Source: Balneola vulgaris DSM 17893
Lineage (GTDB): Bacteria; Bacteroidota; Rhodothermia; Balneolales; Balneolaceae
Assembly: GCF_000375465.1 (NCBI RefSeq)
Contig: NZ_AQXH01000004.1
Coordinates: 100,626 to 164,625 of the forward strand
Length of the DNA stretch: 64,000 bases
Reading direction: 5' to 3'
The notes beneath the pieces are model-generated. The model was not told the DNA's origin. It did no database searches and was given only the letters and a program-made list of their open reading frames with translations. A program made the position numbers and the translations under genes. This document shows positions 8,862 through 16,997 of this stretch, one piece after another; the stretch's first letter is position 1, and every line of letters begins with the position of its first letter.

Positions 8862-10022
8862 TTAATGATCTAGCCACGATTGGTAATACTCGCCATCGTC
8901 TAGCTTCAGTGCGTCTTCCGTTACCATCAATGGTTTAAAAGTATCCACCATAACAGCATACTCTTTGGTCTCTTTTTGCCCAATACTACGTTCATAGGCT
9001 CCTGGGTGTGGACCATGAGGAATCCCTGCTGGGTGCAATGAAATATGCCCCTGTTCAACATGATTACGACTCATGAAATCACCATCTACATAATAGATCA
9101 CTTCGTCAGAATCGATGTTAGAATGATTGTACGGCGACGGAATGGCCTTCGGGTGATAGTCGTACATACGAGGTACAAAAGAGCACACTACAAAAGCAGA
9201 AGTCTCAAAAGTTTGATGCACGGGAGGCGGTTGATGAACGCGTCCGGTAATAGGCTCAAAGTTGTGAATTGAAAATCCATAAGGGAAGTTATATCCATCC
9301 CACCCTACTATATCAAAGGGATGCGAAACATAATGCAGTTGATGAAGCATGCCCTGCTTTTTAATCTTCATTAAAAAATCACCTTTCTCATCGTGGGTCT
9401 CTAGCTCATAAGGTAATTTATAATCACGTTCACAATAAGGTGAGTGCTCTAAAAGCTGGCCGAACCAGTTACGATATCGTTTAGGAGTATAAATAGGCAC
9501 ATGCGATTCCGTGATAAAGTGCCGGTTATTTTCATCGTTAAAATTAATCTGATAAATCATGCCCCGAGGAATCAAAAGATAATCACCCTCCACAAAATCA
9601 ATATTCCCTAACATCGTGCGTAATGTACCGCTGCCACGGTGAACAAAAATCAACTCATCAGAATCCGTGTTTTTATAGAAATATTCAGTAAGTGATTTTC
9701 GTGGCGCCGCTAAGTGGATGGTAACATCACTATTGGTAAGAATCGGCACTCTACTTTCTAAATAATCATCCTTGGGTTCTACTTCCAGCCCTTTCAGCAT
9801 GCGTGCTGTGATGTTATTCTTGATAGCAATTTTTGGGGTTAGGTCGATAGCCTCACCAATTTCCTTAACCGCCGTAGGGCGTTGAATATGATACATCAAG
9901 GTCGACATACCGTCGAAACCAATAGTGCCAAAAAGTTGCTCGTAGTATAACCCACCATTCGGTTTTTCGAAGATGGTATGCCTCTTGGGTGGGATTTTTC
10001 CTAAGCGATGATAAATAGGCAT
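8862..10022 (-). CDS. hmgA: Homogentisate 1,2-dioxygenase
   Basis: This 386-residue cupin-fold protein is a bacterial homogentisate dioxygenase. Stretches near the iron site are readable: the PPPVHQTFETSAFVVCSFVPR region, DEVIYYVDGDFMSR and HISLHPAGIPHGPHPGAYE. It opens the ring of homogentisate to give maleylacetoacetate. It is the first gene of the hmgA-fahA-flavin reductase-acetoacetyl-CoA synthetase operon. A palindrome matching the hppD operator lies 67 bp upstream of the start, so both halves of the pathway are likely controlled together. Confidence 0.95.
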   Translation of the reverse strand: MPIYHRLGKIPPKRHTIFEKPNGGLYYEQLFGTIGFDGMSTLMYHIQRPTAVKEIGEAIDLTPKIAIKNNITARMLKGLEVEPKDDYLESRVPILTNSDVTIHLAAPRKSLTEYFYKNTDSDELIFVHRGSGTLRTMLGNIDFVEGDYLLIPRGMIYQINFNDENNRHFITESHVPIYTPKRYRNWFGQLLEHSPYCERDYKLPYELETHDEKGDFLMKIKKQGMLHQLHYVSHPFDIVGWDGYNFPYGFSIHNFEPITGRVHQPPPVHQTFETSAFVVCSFVPRMYDYHPKAIPSPYNHSNIDSDEVIYYVDGDFMSRNHVEQGHISLHPAGIPHGPHPGAYERSIGQKETKEYAVMVDTFKPLMVTEDALKLDDGEYYQSWLDH

Positions 10023-10088
10023 GATGCTAAATTTTAATTCACGGATACTTGAATCAGTATATGTAATTGTAATAAATTTCGCACAAAA

Positions 10089-10106
10089 AAGTTGTTAAGA
10101 CAACTA
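10089..10106. promoter_or_regulatory. Palindromic operator upstream of hmgA, probable MarR site
   Basis: AAGTTGTT AA GACAACTA differs from the hppD operator at one base in each 8-bp arm and has the same 2-bp spacer. It sits in the 167-bp gap between hmgA and the divergent membrane-protein gene, so the latter could also be affected. The matching pair points to a common regulator. Confidence 0.75.
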
Positions 10107-10189
10107 ATTTATCTTCTTAGCTATTTTGGGGATAAGAACTGCTATTTATGCTTTATTTTATATATTCGTAGCAATTCAAATATCATCTT

Positions 10190-10756
10190 ATGTCTGAAGA
10201 GAATAATACATCGAAAAAATTAGGTTCAAGAAAACGTGGCGTTTCGGATATGTTCCGTACTTCCTACCGTACCCACATGGACCTAAGTGGGATAGCCGAT
10301 AATAAGTCGAACATTATGATCAGTATAAATGGAATTATCATTTCCATTATTATTGCATCTATTTCGCCAAAAATTGATTCCAATCCCTGGTTGTTGCTCC
10401 CAACTTCTGTTCTCTTAATTACTTGCCTTGGTTCTATGGTTTATGCGGTGTTATCTGCACGACCAAGAGTAAGCAAAGAAAAAGTTACCCTTGAAGATGT
10501 GCGTGCAAACCGGGCAAATATTCTATTCTTCGGAAACTTTTACACCATGCCACGGGCCGATTATGTGGAAGGCATGGAAGAACTGATGATGGACAGTGAG
10601 CGCCTCTATGATAATATGGCGCGAGATTTACATGGCCTAGGTGTGGTGCTTGCTAAAAAGTATCGTCTACTCAGAATAGCCTATAATATATTTATGGTAG
10701 GCTTAGTGCTCTCGGTACTCAGCTTTATCTTTGTGTTTGTGATGATATCACAATAA
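10190..10756 (+). CDS. Pycsar-effector-like membrane protein (PycTM/DUF5706 type)
   Basis: This 188-residue protein has the layout of the PycTM family: a conserved soluble helix with the signature LSGIADNKSNIMISINGIII (residues 32-51), two N-terminal membrane segments (about 42-60 and 68-88), a middle soluble part, and a third membrane segment (about 166-186). In Pycsar anti-phage systems such proteins damage the membrane when they bind cCMP or cUMP made by an adjacent cyclase. No cyclase is adjacent here; the nearest class III cyclase is 7 kb away and of another architecture. It may be a stand-alone housekeeping relative. It is divergent from hmgA. Confidence 0.75.
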   Translation: MSEENNTSKKLGSRKRGVSDMFRTSYRTHMDLSGIADNKSNIMISINGIIISIIIASISPKIDSNPWLLLPTSVLLITCLGSMVYAVLSARPRVSKEKVTLEDVRANRANILFFGNFYTMPRADYVEGMEELMMDSERLYDNMARDLHGLGVVLAKKYRLLRIAYNIFMVGLVLSVLSFIFVFVMISQ

Positions 10757-10764
10757 TAAGCTTA

Positions 10765-10968
10765 TTACTCAGCGTCTGATGCTCCTGAAAAAGCCCTAGA
10801 GATGCGTTGGTTCATAAGTCGACGATAGTTCTCAAACTCATAGGGACTCACCGTGAATTCTGACTTGAATTCTCCGTTATTACAGCTCACTAAGAGTTTG
10901 TTAGGCTTATCAGTTTCGGTAACGGTTACTTGGATATTCCCAAGTTTATACGCTTCAATTTCTTTCAT
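10765..10968 (-). CDS. Small conserved-looking protein of unknown function
   Basis: This is a 67-residue soluble protein starting MKEIEAYKLGNIQVTVTETDKP. I chose the ATG at 10968 over a TTG further upstream because AAAGGA, a good ribosome-binding site, precedes it. It looks beta-rich at the N-terminus with a basic helix (YRRLMNQRISRAF) near the end. I recognise no family. It is convergent to the membrane-protein gene and follows the lipoprotein gene on the same strand after 47 bp. Confidence 0.6.
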   Translation of the reverse strand: MKEIEAYKLGNIQVTVTETDKPNKLLVSCNNGEFKSEFTVSPYEFENYRRLMNQRISRAFSGASDAE

Positions 10969-11015
10969 ACTTCCTTTGTTTGAAGGCAAAGATAAGAGAT
11001 TCGTTTATAAAGTGG

Positions 11016-12053
11016 CTACTCTTTACAGCCCCAACCCGAATGGGAAGAGTTAGATTTATTTCGTCCGAAACTAGCGGGTTTATGGAATAGTGTTACTCCA
11101 TCATCTTTGATATAAGATTTCAAATTATCTAAATCAGCACAATCAATATTGTCGGTAAAACGAGGTGATTTTTCTACATCAACAAGGTGCTGCTCGTAAG
11201 CCTTCGATAAGGGGGATATGTATAATTTCACTTTGCTCATGTCGTAATGAGCAACAGTAACAGCCGTATATAATTTGTCGGATAATTCTTGAAATGAGCT
11301 TCGTGAAATAATCTCGGCCAACTCTTGTGCGGGAATAGTAGGATCTTCTTCTAGTGCAGAAACACTATTAACATCCATGTAAGATAAGTGAAGATTCTGA
11401 GGTGAAGCTACAACAGCTTTGGTAATGGGGGCCAGTAAATTCAACATAAGAGGGTTGGCATTATTACAAGTGGATAGCACAGTTAATGCGATGCTGTCCG
11501 AAAATAATCTCAAATTCTTAGCAAATTGATGACTGTCGAAGCTTAGATTTGGTTGACTTGTATGGTAACTTGAGCCTTGCTTGGTTGGGATTTCATGACC
11601 CAAGTAATAAAAAAAAGTGCGTGAAGGTTCAGGGTCTGAATATTCTTTAAATAAATTCGCTTCGTGTGTTAAATCGCCGTATTCGGAAGAATACTTTTGT
11701 TTTTGGATCAGCTTACCGCTTTTGTAATGATAGAATACACGATCTTTTTGTGGGAAAAAGAACAACACTTTCTTTTCTGGTCGTTGGTGAAAAATGAACA
11801 CTTCACCCTGTGTAGCATTTTGCCCTGCTTTCAATGCATTCATTAAAGCTTGTTGGTCGGCTTGGTATGCTTTACCATTTTCGTGATATAAATAATTAGC
11901 GTCTCCATGAATAACATATATCACAGAATACTTTGGAGATGGGGAAGTACTTGAATAGCCGGCGGATGAAGTCAATTTTTCCGTAGAACTACATCCTGCC
12001 AGCATAAAACAAGTTAGAAATGTGATTAAAGTTAGATCACTTATTCTTTTCAT
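11016..12053 (-). CDS. Lipoprotein with a caspase/clostripain-like domain (tentative)
   Basis: The N-terminus is a lipoprotein signal with lipobox LAGC (lipidated C21). The rest (about residues 40-320) follows the order of a C11/caspase-like fold: a first strand SVIYVIHGDAN, a candidate catalytic His after hydrophobics (FFYYLGHEIP, H153), a candidate Cys at a strand end (LTVLSTCNNAN, C196), then a VVASPQNLHLSYMD stretch like the region after the Cys in clostripain-type peptidases. This is pattern reading, not a confirmed family match. It is 19 bp downstream of a small exported protein gene and probably co-transcribed with it. Confidence 0.55.
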   Translation of the reverse strand: MKRISDLTLITFLTCFMLAGCSSTEKLTSSAGYSSTSPSPKYSVIYVIHGDANYLYHENGKAYQADQQALMNALKAGQNATQGEVFIFHQRPEKKVLFFFPQKDRVFYHYKSGKLIQKQKYSSEYGDLTHEANLFKEYSDPEPSRTFFYYLGHEIPTKQGSSYHTSQPNLSFDSHQFAKNLRLFSDSIALTVLSTCNNANPLMLNLLAPITKAVVASPQNLHLSYMDVNSVSALEEDPTIPAQELAEIISRSSFQELSDKLYTAVTVAHYDMSKVKLYISPLSKAYEQHLVDVEKSPRFTDNIDCADLDNLKSYIKDDGVTLFHKPASFGRNKSNSSHSGWGCKE

Positions 12054-12072
12054 CTATTACTCCTGATATTGA

Positions 12073-12513
12073 TTATAGGAGTAATAAAATAAGTACAATT
12101 AATAGAGCGGTAGTAAGACTTAATGTTACAACACGATCTGCTTGCTCTAAATCTTGCTGAATGAAATTAGCGTAATCGTTTAGTTGATTAGCAGGAACAG
12201 CTTCAAATCCTTCTGCGCCATTTAGTTCATTCTTTCGGTCTTCTAGGGTAGTTTTAAAAGCATTAAGACCTTCTTTGTCGGCAGTAGGTACTGCTTTCAT
12301 ATTGCTTACTTTATCGATTGCAGCAATCATCTCGTCTAAAGATTCATTTAATGCTGCTCTTTTTTCTGTAGTCGTTTCTTTCTTTTCAACAGTTACAACC
12401 ATTTCATTAATATGCTCTTTAATTAAAGTATGAGCATTATCTGATTGTGCTTGAACCGGGGCACTAAGTGCCAATACACAAAATCCGAATATTGAAAGTA
12501 CTAGTTTTTTCAT
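12073..12513 (-). CDS. Small exported protein with C-terminal membrane anchor
   Basis: This 146-residue protein has a clear signal peptide ending near AQA (residues 1-23), a helical, charged middle (about 28-128) and a hydrophobic C-terminus (SLTTALLIVLILLLL) that ends the chain with no cytoplasmic residues after it. It should therefore be anchored by its tail with the helical part in the periplasm. I do not recognise the family. It is the first gene of a two-gene unit with the caspase-like lipoprotein and could be its substrate or partner; that is inference. Confidence 0.65.
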   Translation of the reverse strand: MKKLVLSIFGFCVLALSAPVQAQSDNAHTLIKEHINEMVVTVEKKETTTEKRAALNESLDEMIAAIDKVSNMKAVPTADKEGLNAFKTTLEDRKNELNGAEGFEAVPANQLNDYANFIQQDLEQADRVVTLSLTTALLIVLILLLL

Positions 12514-12600
12514 GAGTTACTCCGTTTTATTAGGGTTAGTATCGGTTTAACCTGCACATTCCCCCTCAAGTTCCTTATTTTAAAGTGACGCTGATAAACG

Positions 12601-12608
12601 TATCTTTG
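12601..12608 (+). promoter_or_regulatory. Bacteroidota-type -7 promoter element (TATCTTTG)
   Basis: TATCTTTG matches the TAnnTTTG consensus and lies 26 bp before the ATG of the thioredoxin-like gene. No good upstream TTG box is visible. Confidence 0.55.
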
Positions 12609-12634
12609 ATTGAACTTCAAATCTTGAGCACTTC

Positions 12635-13102
12635 ATGAAGAAAAAGTATGTGATTATAACAGGTATCGTAATATTCTTAGGAGTATTTCTAGTTACTTCT
12701 TTAAAGAAGACGGCGCCCATGGAAATTGAGAACGCTCCAAATTGGGTAAGCATTGAAGAAGCCCGAGATATGGCCGCTGATACTGGAAAGCTAATCATGG
12801 TGGATGTATATGAGGTAGGGTGTAAATATTGCCGAGCCATGGAGCGTGAAGTATACCCTGATACCACCGTGCGAGTAGTTATAGACCAAGGATATATTCC
12901 TGTAAAATTAGATGGAAATTCCGAAGAAATGGTTACGTTCAATGGAACGACTACCACAGCAAGAGACTTTGCTAGAGCGAAAGGCGCATATGCGTTTCCT
13001 ACCGTACTAGTACTAGATGTAAATGGAGATGTGGTGAAAAAGCGAACAGGCTTCATGAATATTGATGAGCTCCGTCAATTTTTATACCGCAACGAATCTT
13101 AA
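12635..13102 (+). CDS. Membrane-anchored thioredoxin-fold protein
   Basis: This 155-residue protein has an N-terminal membrane segment or uncleaved signal (residues 5-22), then a thioredoxin fold with an intact redox motif GCKYCRAM (C63, C66) and the cis-Pro stretch AFPTVLVLD. It resembles the thioredoxin_7/DUF255-type proteins that reduce or handle disulfides in the cell envelope. The active site probably faces the periplasm. It is 23 bp upstream of the sugar dehydrogenase gene and likely co-transcribed with it. Confidence 0.85.
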   Translation: MKKKYVIITGIVIFLGVFLVTSLKKTAPMEIENAPNWVSIEEARDMAADTGKLIMVDVYEVGCKYCRAMEREVYPDTTVRVVIDQGYIPVKLDGNSEEMVTFNGTTTTARDFARAKGAYAFPTVLVLDVNGDVVKKRTGFMNIDELRQFLYRNES

Positions 13103-13125
13103 TCAACAATAGAAGGTGATTTATA

Positions 13126-14256
13126 ATGAAATGGTTTAAACTCGGAACAGCACTCTCATTACTCGTATTGAGTTTAGCTTGTGTAGATAAGGCAGAAAGT
13201 AATACAACAGACCCTGCTGCTAATCCTCCAACCTATGAGCCTGTACTTGTATTTGATGGAGTATCGGTACCTTGGGGAATGGCATGGCTTCCAAATGGTG
13301 ATATGCTTGTAACCGAACGTTCAGGAAAATTACTTCATGTTCGTGATGGTGCATTAGTAGCAGAACTATCAGGCTTACCCGATATTTATGCGCGTAGCCA
13401 AGGTGGTTTACTAGATGTTGTACTACACCCAGATTATGCTAACAACGGTTGGATCTATATCACCTATTCATCTACGGAAGGCAGTGGCGATGGTGCAAAT
13501 ACGGCGCTTATGCGTGCTAAAATAGATGGCGATGCTTTGGTTGATCAAGAAGTATTATATAAAGCCACTCCGAACACAACTAGAGGCCAACATTACGGTA
13601 GCCGAATCGCATTTGATGACAATGGATATGTATACTTTTCTGTAGGTGACCGAGGGAACAGAGACGAAAACCCACAAGATTTATCCCGTGATGCAGGTAA
13701 AATCTACCGCCTTCATGACGATGGTAGAATACCTTCCGATAATCCTTTTGTAGATCAAGAAGGAGCGAAATCAGCGGTATATTCTTATGGCCATAGAAAC
13801 CCGCAGGGAATGGCTACCCATCCTGAGTCAGGAGATATATGGGCACATGAACATGGTCCAAGAGGCGGAGATGAGTTAAATCACATCCGTGCTGGTAAAA
13901 ACTATGGTTGGCCAGTAATCAGCTACGGTATCAACTACAATGGTACTTCGTTCACAGATCTTACCGAAAAAGAAGGGATGGAGCAGCCTCAAACTTATTG
14001 GGATCCTTCAATTGCTCCTTCAGGCTTAGCTTTTGTAACCAGTGACATGTATCCAAACTGGAAAGGCCATGCCTTAGTGGGTTCATTAAAATTTGGTTAT
14101 GTAGTACTTGTTGAAATGGACGGAATGGAAGTAACCAATAGAACGGAAGTTTTAAATGATATTGGTCGTGTACGTGATGTTCGCCAAGCACCGGATGGTT
14201 ACATCTATGTTGCTGTTGAAGGCAAAGGCATTTACCGAATCGAGCCTCAATCGTAA
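13126..14256 (+). CDS. PQQ-dependent aldose sugar dehydrogenase family protein
   Basis: This 376-residue exported protein forms a six-bladed propeller of the soluble glucose/aldose dehydrogenase family. Conserved landmarks are VPWGMAWLPNGDMLVTERSGKL, the SYGHRNPQGMATHP loop and EHGPRGGDELNHI near the cofactor site. The family oxidises sugars with PQQ, but many members have no proven substrate. The N-terminus is a signal sequence ending LSLAC, an imperfect lipobox, so it may be a lipoprotein or simply secreted. It follows the thioredoxin-like gene. Confidence 0.88.
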   Translation: MKWFKLGTALSLLVLSLACVDKAESNTTDPAANPPTYEPVLVFDGVSVPWGMAWLPNGDMLVTERSGKLLHVRDGALVAELSGLPDIYARSQGGLLDVVLHPDYANNGWIYITYSSTEGSGDGANTALMRAKIDGDALVDQEVLYKATPNTTRGQHYGSRIAFDDNGYVYFSVGDRGNRDENPQDLSRDAGKIYRLHDDGRIPSDNPFVDQEGAKSAVYSYGHRNPQGMATHPESGDIWAHEHGPRGGDELNHIRAGKNYGWPVISYGINYNGTSFTDLTEKEGMEQPQTYWDPSIAPSGLAFVTSDMYPNWKGHALVGSLKFGYVVLVEMDGMEVTNRTEVLNDIGRVRDVRQAPDGYIYVAVEGKGIYRIEPQS

Positions 14257-14283
14257 TATTTATTTGTAAGGAGCCGTCTTTGT

Positions 14284-14298
14284 GGAGGTCTAACCTCC
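14284..14298 (+). promoter_or_regulatory. Hairpin hiding the comEC ribosome-binding site
   Basis: GGAGGT CTA ACCTCC is a perfect 6-bp stem with a 3-nt loop ending one base before the comEC ATG (14299). The GGAGG Shine-Dalgarno is entirely inside the stem, paired with its own complement, so initiation would need the hairpin to open. A second purine-rich AAGGAG lies upstream near 14268. Confidence 0.6.
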
Positions 14299-16704
14299 AT
14301 GAAGCGGCGCTCTACATACCACTTCCCTTTCGAGCAGTACCCTGCCGTACGGCTTGCCCTTCTCTTTTCTATTGGGATTATCATTTCACATCAGTTTGAA
14401 ATCCCCTCTTTATACAGCTCAATAGCTACTTCTCTTGTAATCTTCTCAATTATACTTTCTGAATGGATACTGCAATCTAGAGTATTTCTAGTTTTAAGTA
14501 GATTAAGTTCCATTCTATATATACTCGCCATTTTAGGAGTTGGGATGTCATTGCATGGATTGAGGTCAAATGGGGGAAATACACTCTCGGAGCAAATACT
14601 GCATAGTTCTCCCTGGGAAGAGATTAAAATAGAGGGCGAGGTATATAGATTATCTGAATCAAATAGCGGCGCATATAGAGCGGATGTTTCGGTATACAAT
14701 ATTGAATTAGTAGATGGCCTGCAGTTAGACGATAGTTTTAAAACGAGAATGCTTTTGGATGAAGAAGGGGAGCATTTACAACTGGGATATCGTGTAAGTG
14801 CATTAGCAAAGGTGGTTCCTATTCAAGAACGAAGAAATCCCGGCGCATTTGATTACAAAAAGTACTTAGCTAGCCAGGAAATCTACACCCAAGTTAAAGT
14901 AGACTCTGTATATGCAATTCAGAAACACATTAACACATGGAGCTGGACTTGGCTTCGATTGCAAGCACTTAAGCAGTTAGACACACTGCTCACCTCTTCT
15001 GTAGCTCCCATTGCCAAAGCCCTACTACTAGGACATAAATCATCTATTGAACAACCTACTCGCGAGGCTTTTTCAAGAGCAGGGCTATCCCATATTATGG
15101 CCGTCTCTGGCTTACATGTGGGGCTGGTGATTACTCCGTTTTGGATCATTATGCCGTGGCTCTGGTCATTTAAAAATGGAAAGAAAATAGGCTTCCTTTT
15201 ACTTGGGGCACTTTTAATCTTTTACGCCGGCTTAACAGGCTTTTCAACTCCGGTGATTCGGGCCTCTGCAATGGCTTTGTTTTTAACGTATGGCAAACTC
15301 TTTTCTAAAAATGCCGACTCCATAAATCTAACTGCTTTTGCCGCCATCGTGATACTGATATGGAAACCAAGCCAACTTTTCGAGATCGGATTTCAGCTTT
15401 CTTTTTCTGCAGTCTTTATCATCCTATTGGTATTGCCTGTTGTACAAAATACCCTACCCTATTGGGTCCGGCTTAAATGGTTTGGCGCTCCTTTGATGGC
15501 TGTGATTCTTTCCGTAATCGTTCAACTAGGGCTCTATCCACTTCAGGCTTATTATTTCGGAGAAATATCCTTAATCAGTCCCATTGCTAATGCCCTTTTT
15601 GTACCCCTTTTGGCATTGGTAGTGCCCTTAGCATTGTTAGCACTTCTTGTTTCTACTATATGGATGCCTTTGTCGGAATTACTCATTCTCCCCGTTAACT
15701 ATTTTTTAGAATGGATGCAGGCCTTTGTTCAGTATTCAACAACGTATCAATGGTCGTGGCATACCGTTGATAAGCCGAGTTTATGGATATTTCTTTTATG
15801 GATTTCTGCCGTTGCATTAGTAGCCTCATGGAGACAGTCGGCTATTAAATGGAAGTACTTACGAATATTTCTCGCTTTGATAGGCGTATTCCTCATTCTT
15901 CAAATTCACGAGAAAAGAAGTACACCCATTTTGGAAGTGGTATTTTTAGATGTAGGTCAAGGCGACGCCGCAGTTGTACACACTCCAGATCAAAAAACCT
16001 TTCTCATTGATGCGGGTGTTTGGTCGCCAAGTGGTAATTCGGCTCAGTATGTAATCCTTCCTTATTTAAAATTTAAAGGCGTGGAAAGGATTCATGGTGT
16101 GTTTCTTTCACATCCACATGCAGATCATATCGGTGGTATTGTTGAGTTAATGAAATCCATCCCCATCGACACTCTTTATCATTCAGGCTATAGATACGAT
16201 TCAGAATTATACCAAAGGTATCTTACCCTCGCCAAAAAAATGAAACTCCCGATACGACAACTACAATCGGGCGATTTCCTAAACTTAGATGCGTCAACAA
16301 AAGCGATGGTGTTAGGTCCTCAAAATTTGGTGGGCGATGATCCGAACGAACACTCTTTAATCTTGAACTTAATATATGGAGAAAACGAGTTTCTATTTGT
16401 AGGCGATGCAGGAGAACACCAAGAACGTAGGCTTCTTTCCAATTATGCTTCCCTGCTAGATATTGATGTGTTGAAAGTCGGTCATCATGGGAGTAATACG
16501 AGTTCTACCATTGAATTCATTCAACAATTAACCCCTGAGATAGCCATCGTTTCTGTAGCTGAACAAAATCGATTTAGGCACCCACATGCAGAAGCCGTTC
16601 TACGTTTAAAGGCATTTGTTCCCGAAATCTATTACACCAGTAGAGACCGCGCATTGATATTCCAGTCGAATGGAAAACATTTAAAAAGGGTTCATTGGTA
16701 CTAG
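14299..16704 (+). CDS. comEC: ComEC/Rec2 DNA-uptake channel protein
   Basis: This 801-residue protein has the full ComEC order: N-terminal membrane and DUF4131 region (about 1-210), the multi-helix competence domain (about 225-520, containing MAVSGLHVGLVITP and GFSTPVIRASAMAL), and a C-terminal metallo-beta-lactamase domain (about 540-800). The last keeps the DVGQGDAAVVH start and the HPHADH metal motif (H605-H610), so the nuclease-like site seems intact. ComEC carries single-stranded DNA across the inner membrane in transformation. xseB follows at once. Its ribosome-binding site is in a hairpin. Confidence 0.95.
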   Translation: MKRRSTYHFPFEQYPAVRLALLFSIGIIISHQFEIPSLYSSIATSLVIFSIILSEWILQSRVFLVLSRLSSILYILAILGVGMSLHGLRSNGGNTLSEQILHSSPWEEIKIEGEVYRLSESNSGAYRADVSVYNIELVDGLQLDDSFKTRMLLDEEGEHLQLGYRVSALAKVVPIQERRNPGAFDYKKYLASQEIYTQVKVDSVYAIQKHINTWSWTWLRLQALKQLDTLLTSSVAPIAKALLLGHKSSIEQPTREAFSRAGLSHIMAVSGLHVGLVITPFWIIMPWLWSFKNGKKIGFLLLGALLIFYAGLTGFSTPVIRASAMALFLTYGKLFSKNADSINLTAFAAIVILIWKPSQLFEIGFQLSFSAVFIILLVLPVVQNTLPYWVRLKWFGAPLMAVILSVIVQLGLYPLQAYYFGEISLISPIANALFVPLLALVVPLALLALLVSTIWMPLSELLILPVNYFLEWMQAFVQYSTTYQWSWHTVDKPSLWIFLLWISAVALVASWRQSAIKWKYLRIFLALIGVFLILQIHEKRSTPILEVVFLDVGQGDAAVVHTPDQKTFLIDAGVWSPSGNSAQYVILPYLKFKGVERIHGVFLSHPHADHIGGIVELMKSIPIDTLYHSGYRYDSELYQRYLTLAKKMKLPIRQLQSGDFLNLDASTKAMVLGPQNLVGDDPNEHSLILNLIYGENEFLFVGDAGEHQERRLLSNYASLLDIDVLKVGHHGSNTSSTIEFIQQLTPEIAIVSVAEQNRFRHPHAEAVLRLKAFVPEIYYTSRDRALIFQSNGKHLKRVHWY

Positions 16705-16785
16705 ATGGCAACACGAGCCTTTTACAATATAAACCCTTACTTTAGGGAACAATTCAAAAAATCTAGAGATACACAAGAAAATTTA

Positions 16786-16986
16786 ATGGATCAAAAGGAA
16801 CGCCCAAGCTTCGAGGAGGCTTTAAAAGAACTGGAAACAATAGTCTCCCAATTAGAAGATGAATCCATCACGTTGGAGCAATCGGTTAAATTGTATGAAG
16901 AAGGAGTTAAGCTTTCCCGTTTTTGTTCAGAGATCCTGAATGATGCTGAATTAAGAATTGAGCAGGTGAACGAAGCTAATAGCTAA
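16786..16986 (+). CDS. xseB: Exodeoxyribonuclease VII small subunit
   Basis: The 66 residues MDQKERPSFEEALKELETIV onward match XseB, a small helical hairpin protein that binds XseA in exonuclease VII. I chose the ATG at 16786; an in-frame ATG at 16705, just after the comEC stop, would add 27 residues that do not look like the family. The large-subunit gene xseA is not in this window. The dxs gene starts 11 bp downstream. Confidence 0.9.
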   Translation: MDQKERPSFEEALKELETIVSQLEDESITLEQSVKLYEEGVKLSRFCSEILNDAELRIEQVNEANS

Positions 16987-16997
16987 TTATCATTGAT

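Noticed and set aside
1088..10756. A Pycsar defence system made of the cyclase at 1088 and the PycTM-like protein at 10190
   Set aside because: They are 7 kb apart with the tyrosine catabolism genes between, and the cyclase has TolB-like and TPR domains not found in PycC. The effector-like protein is reported alone.
12580..13056. Long open frame antisense to the thioredoxin-like gene
   Set aside because: The opposite strand has a start, signal helix, CxxC motif and promoter box. The antisense product is Ser/Thr-rich with no family features.
16705..16785. N-terminal extension of XseB from the ATG right after comEC
   Set aside because: XseB proteins are 60-80 residues and start near the SFEEAL helix; the additional 27 residues have no match. 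The ATG at 16786 fits.
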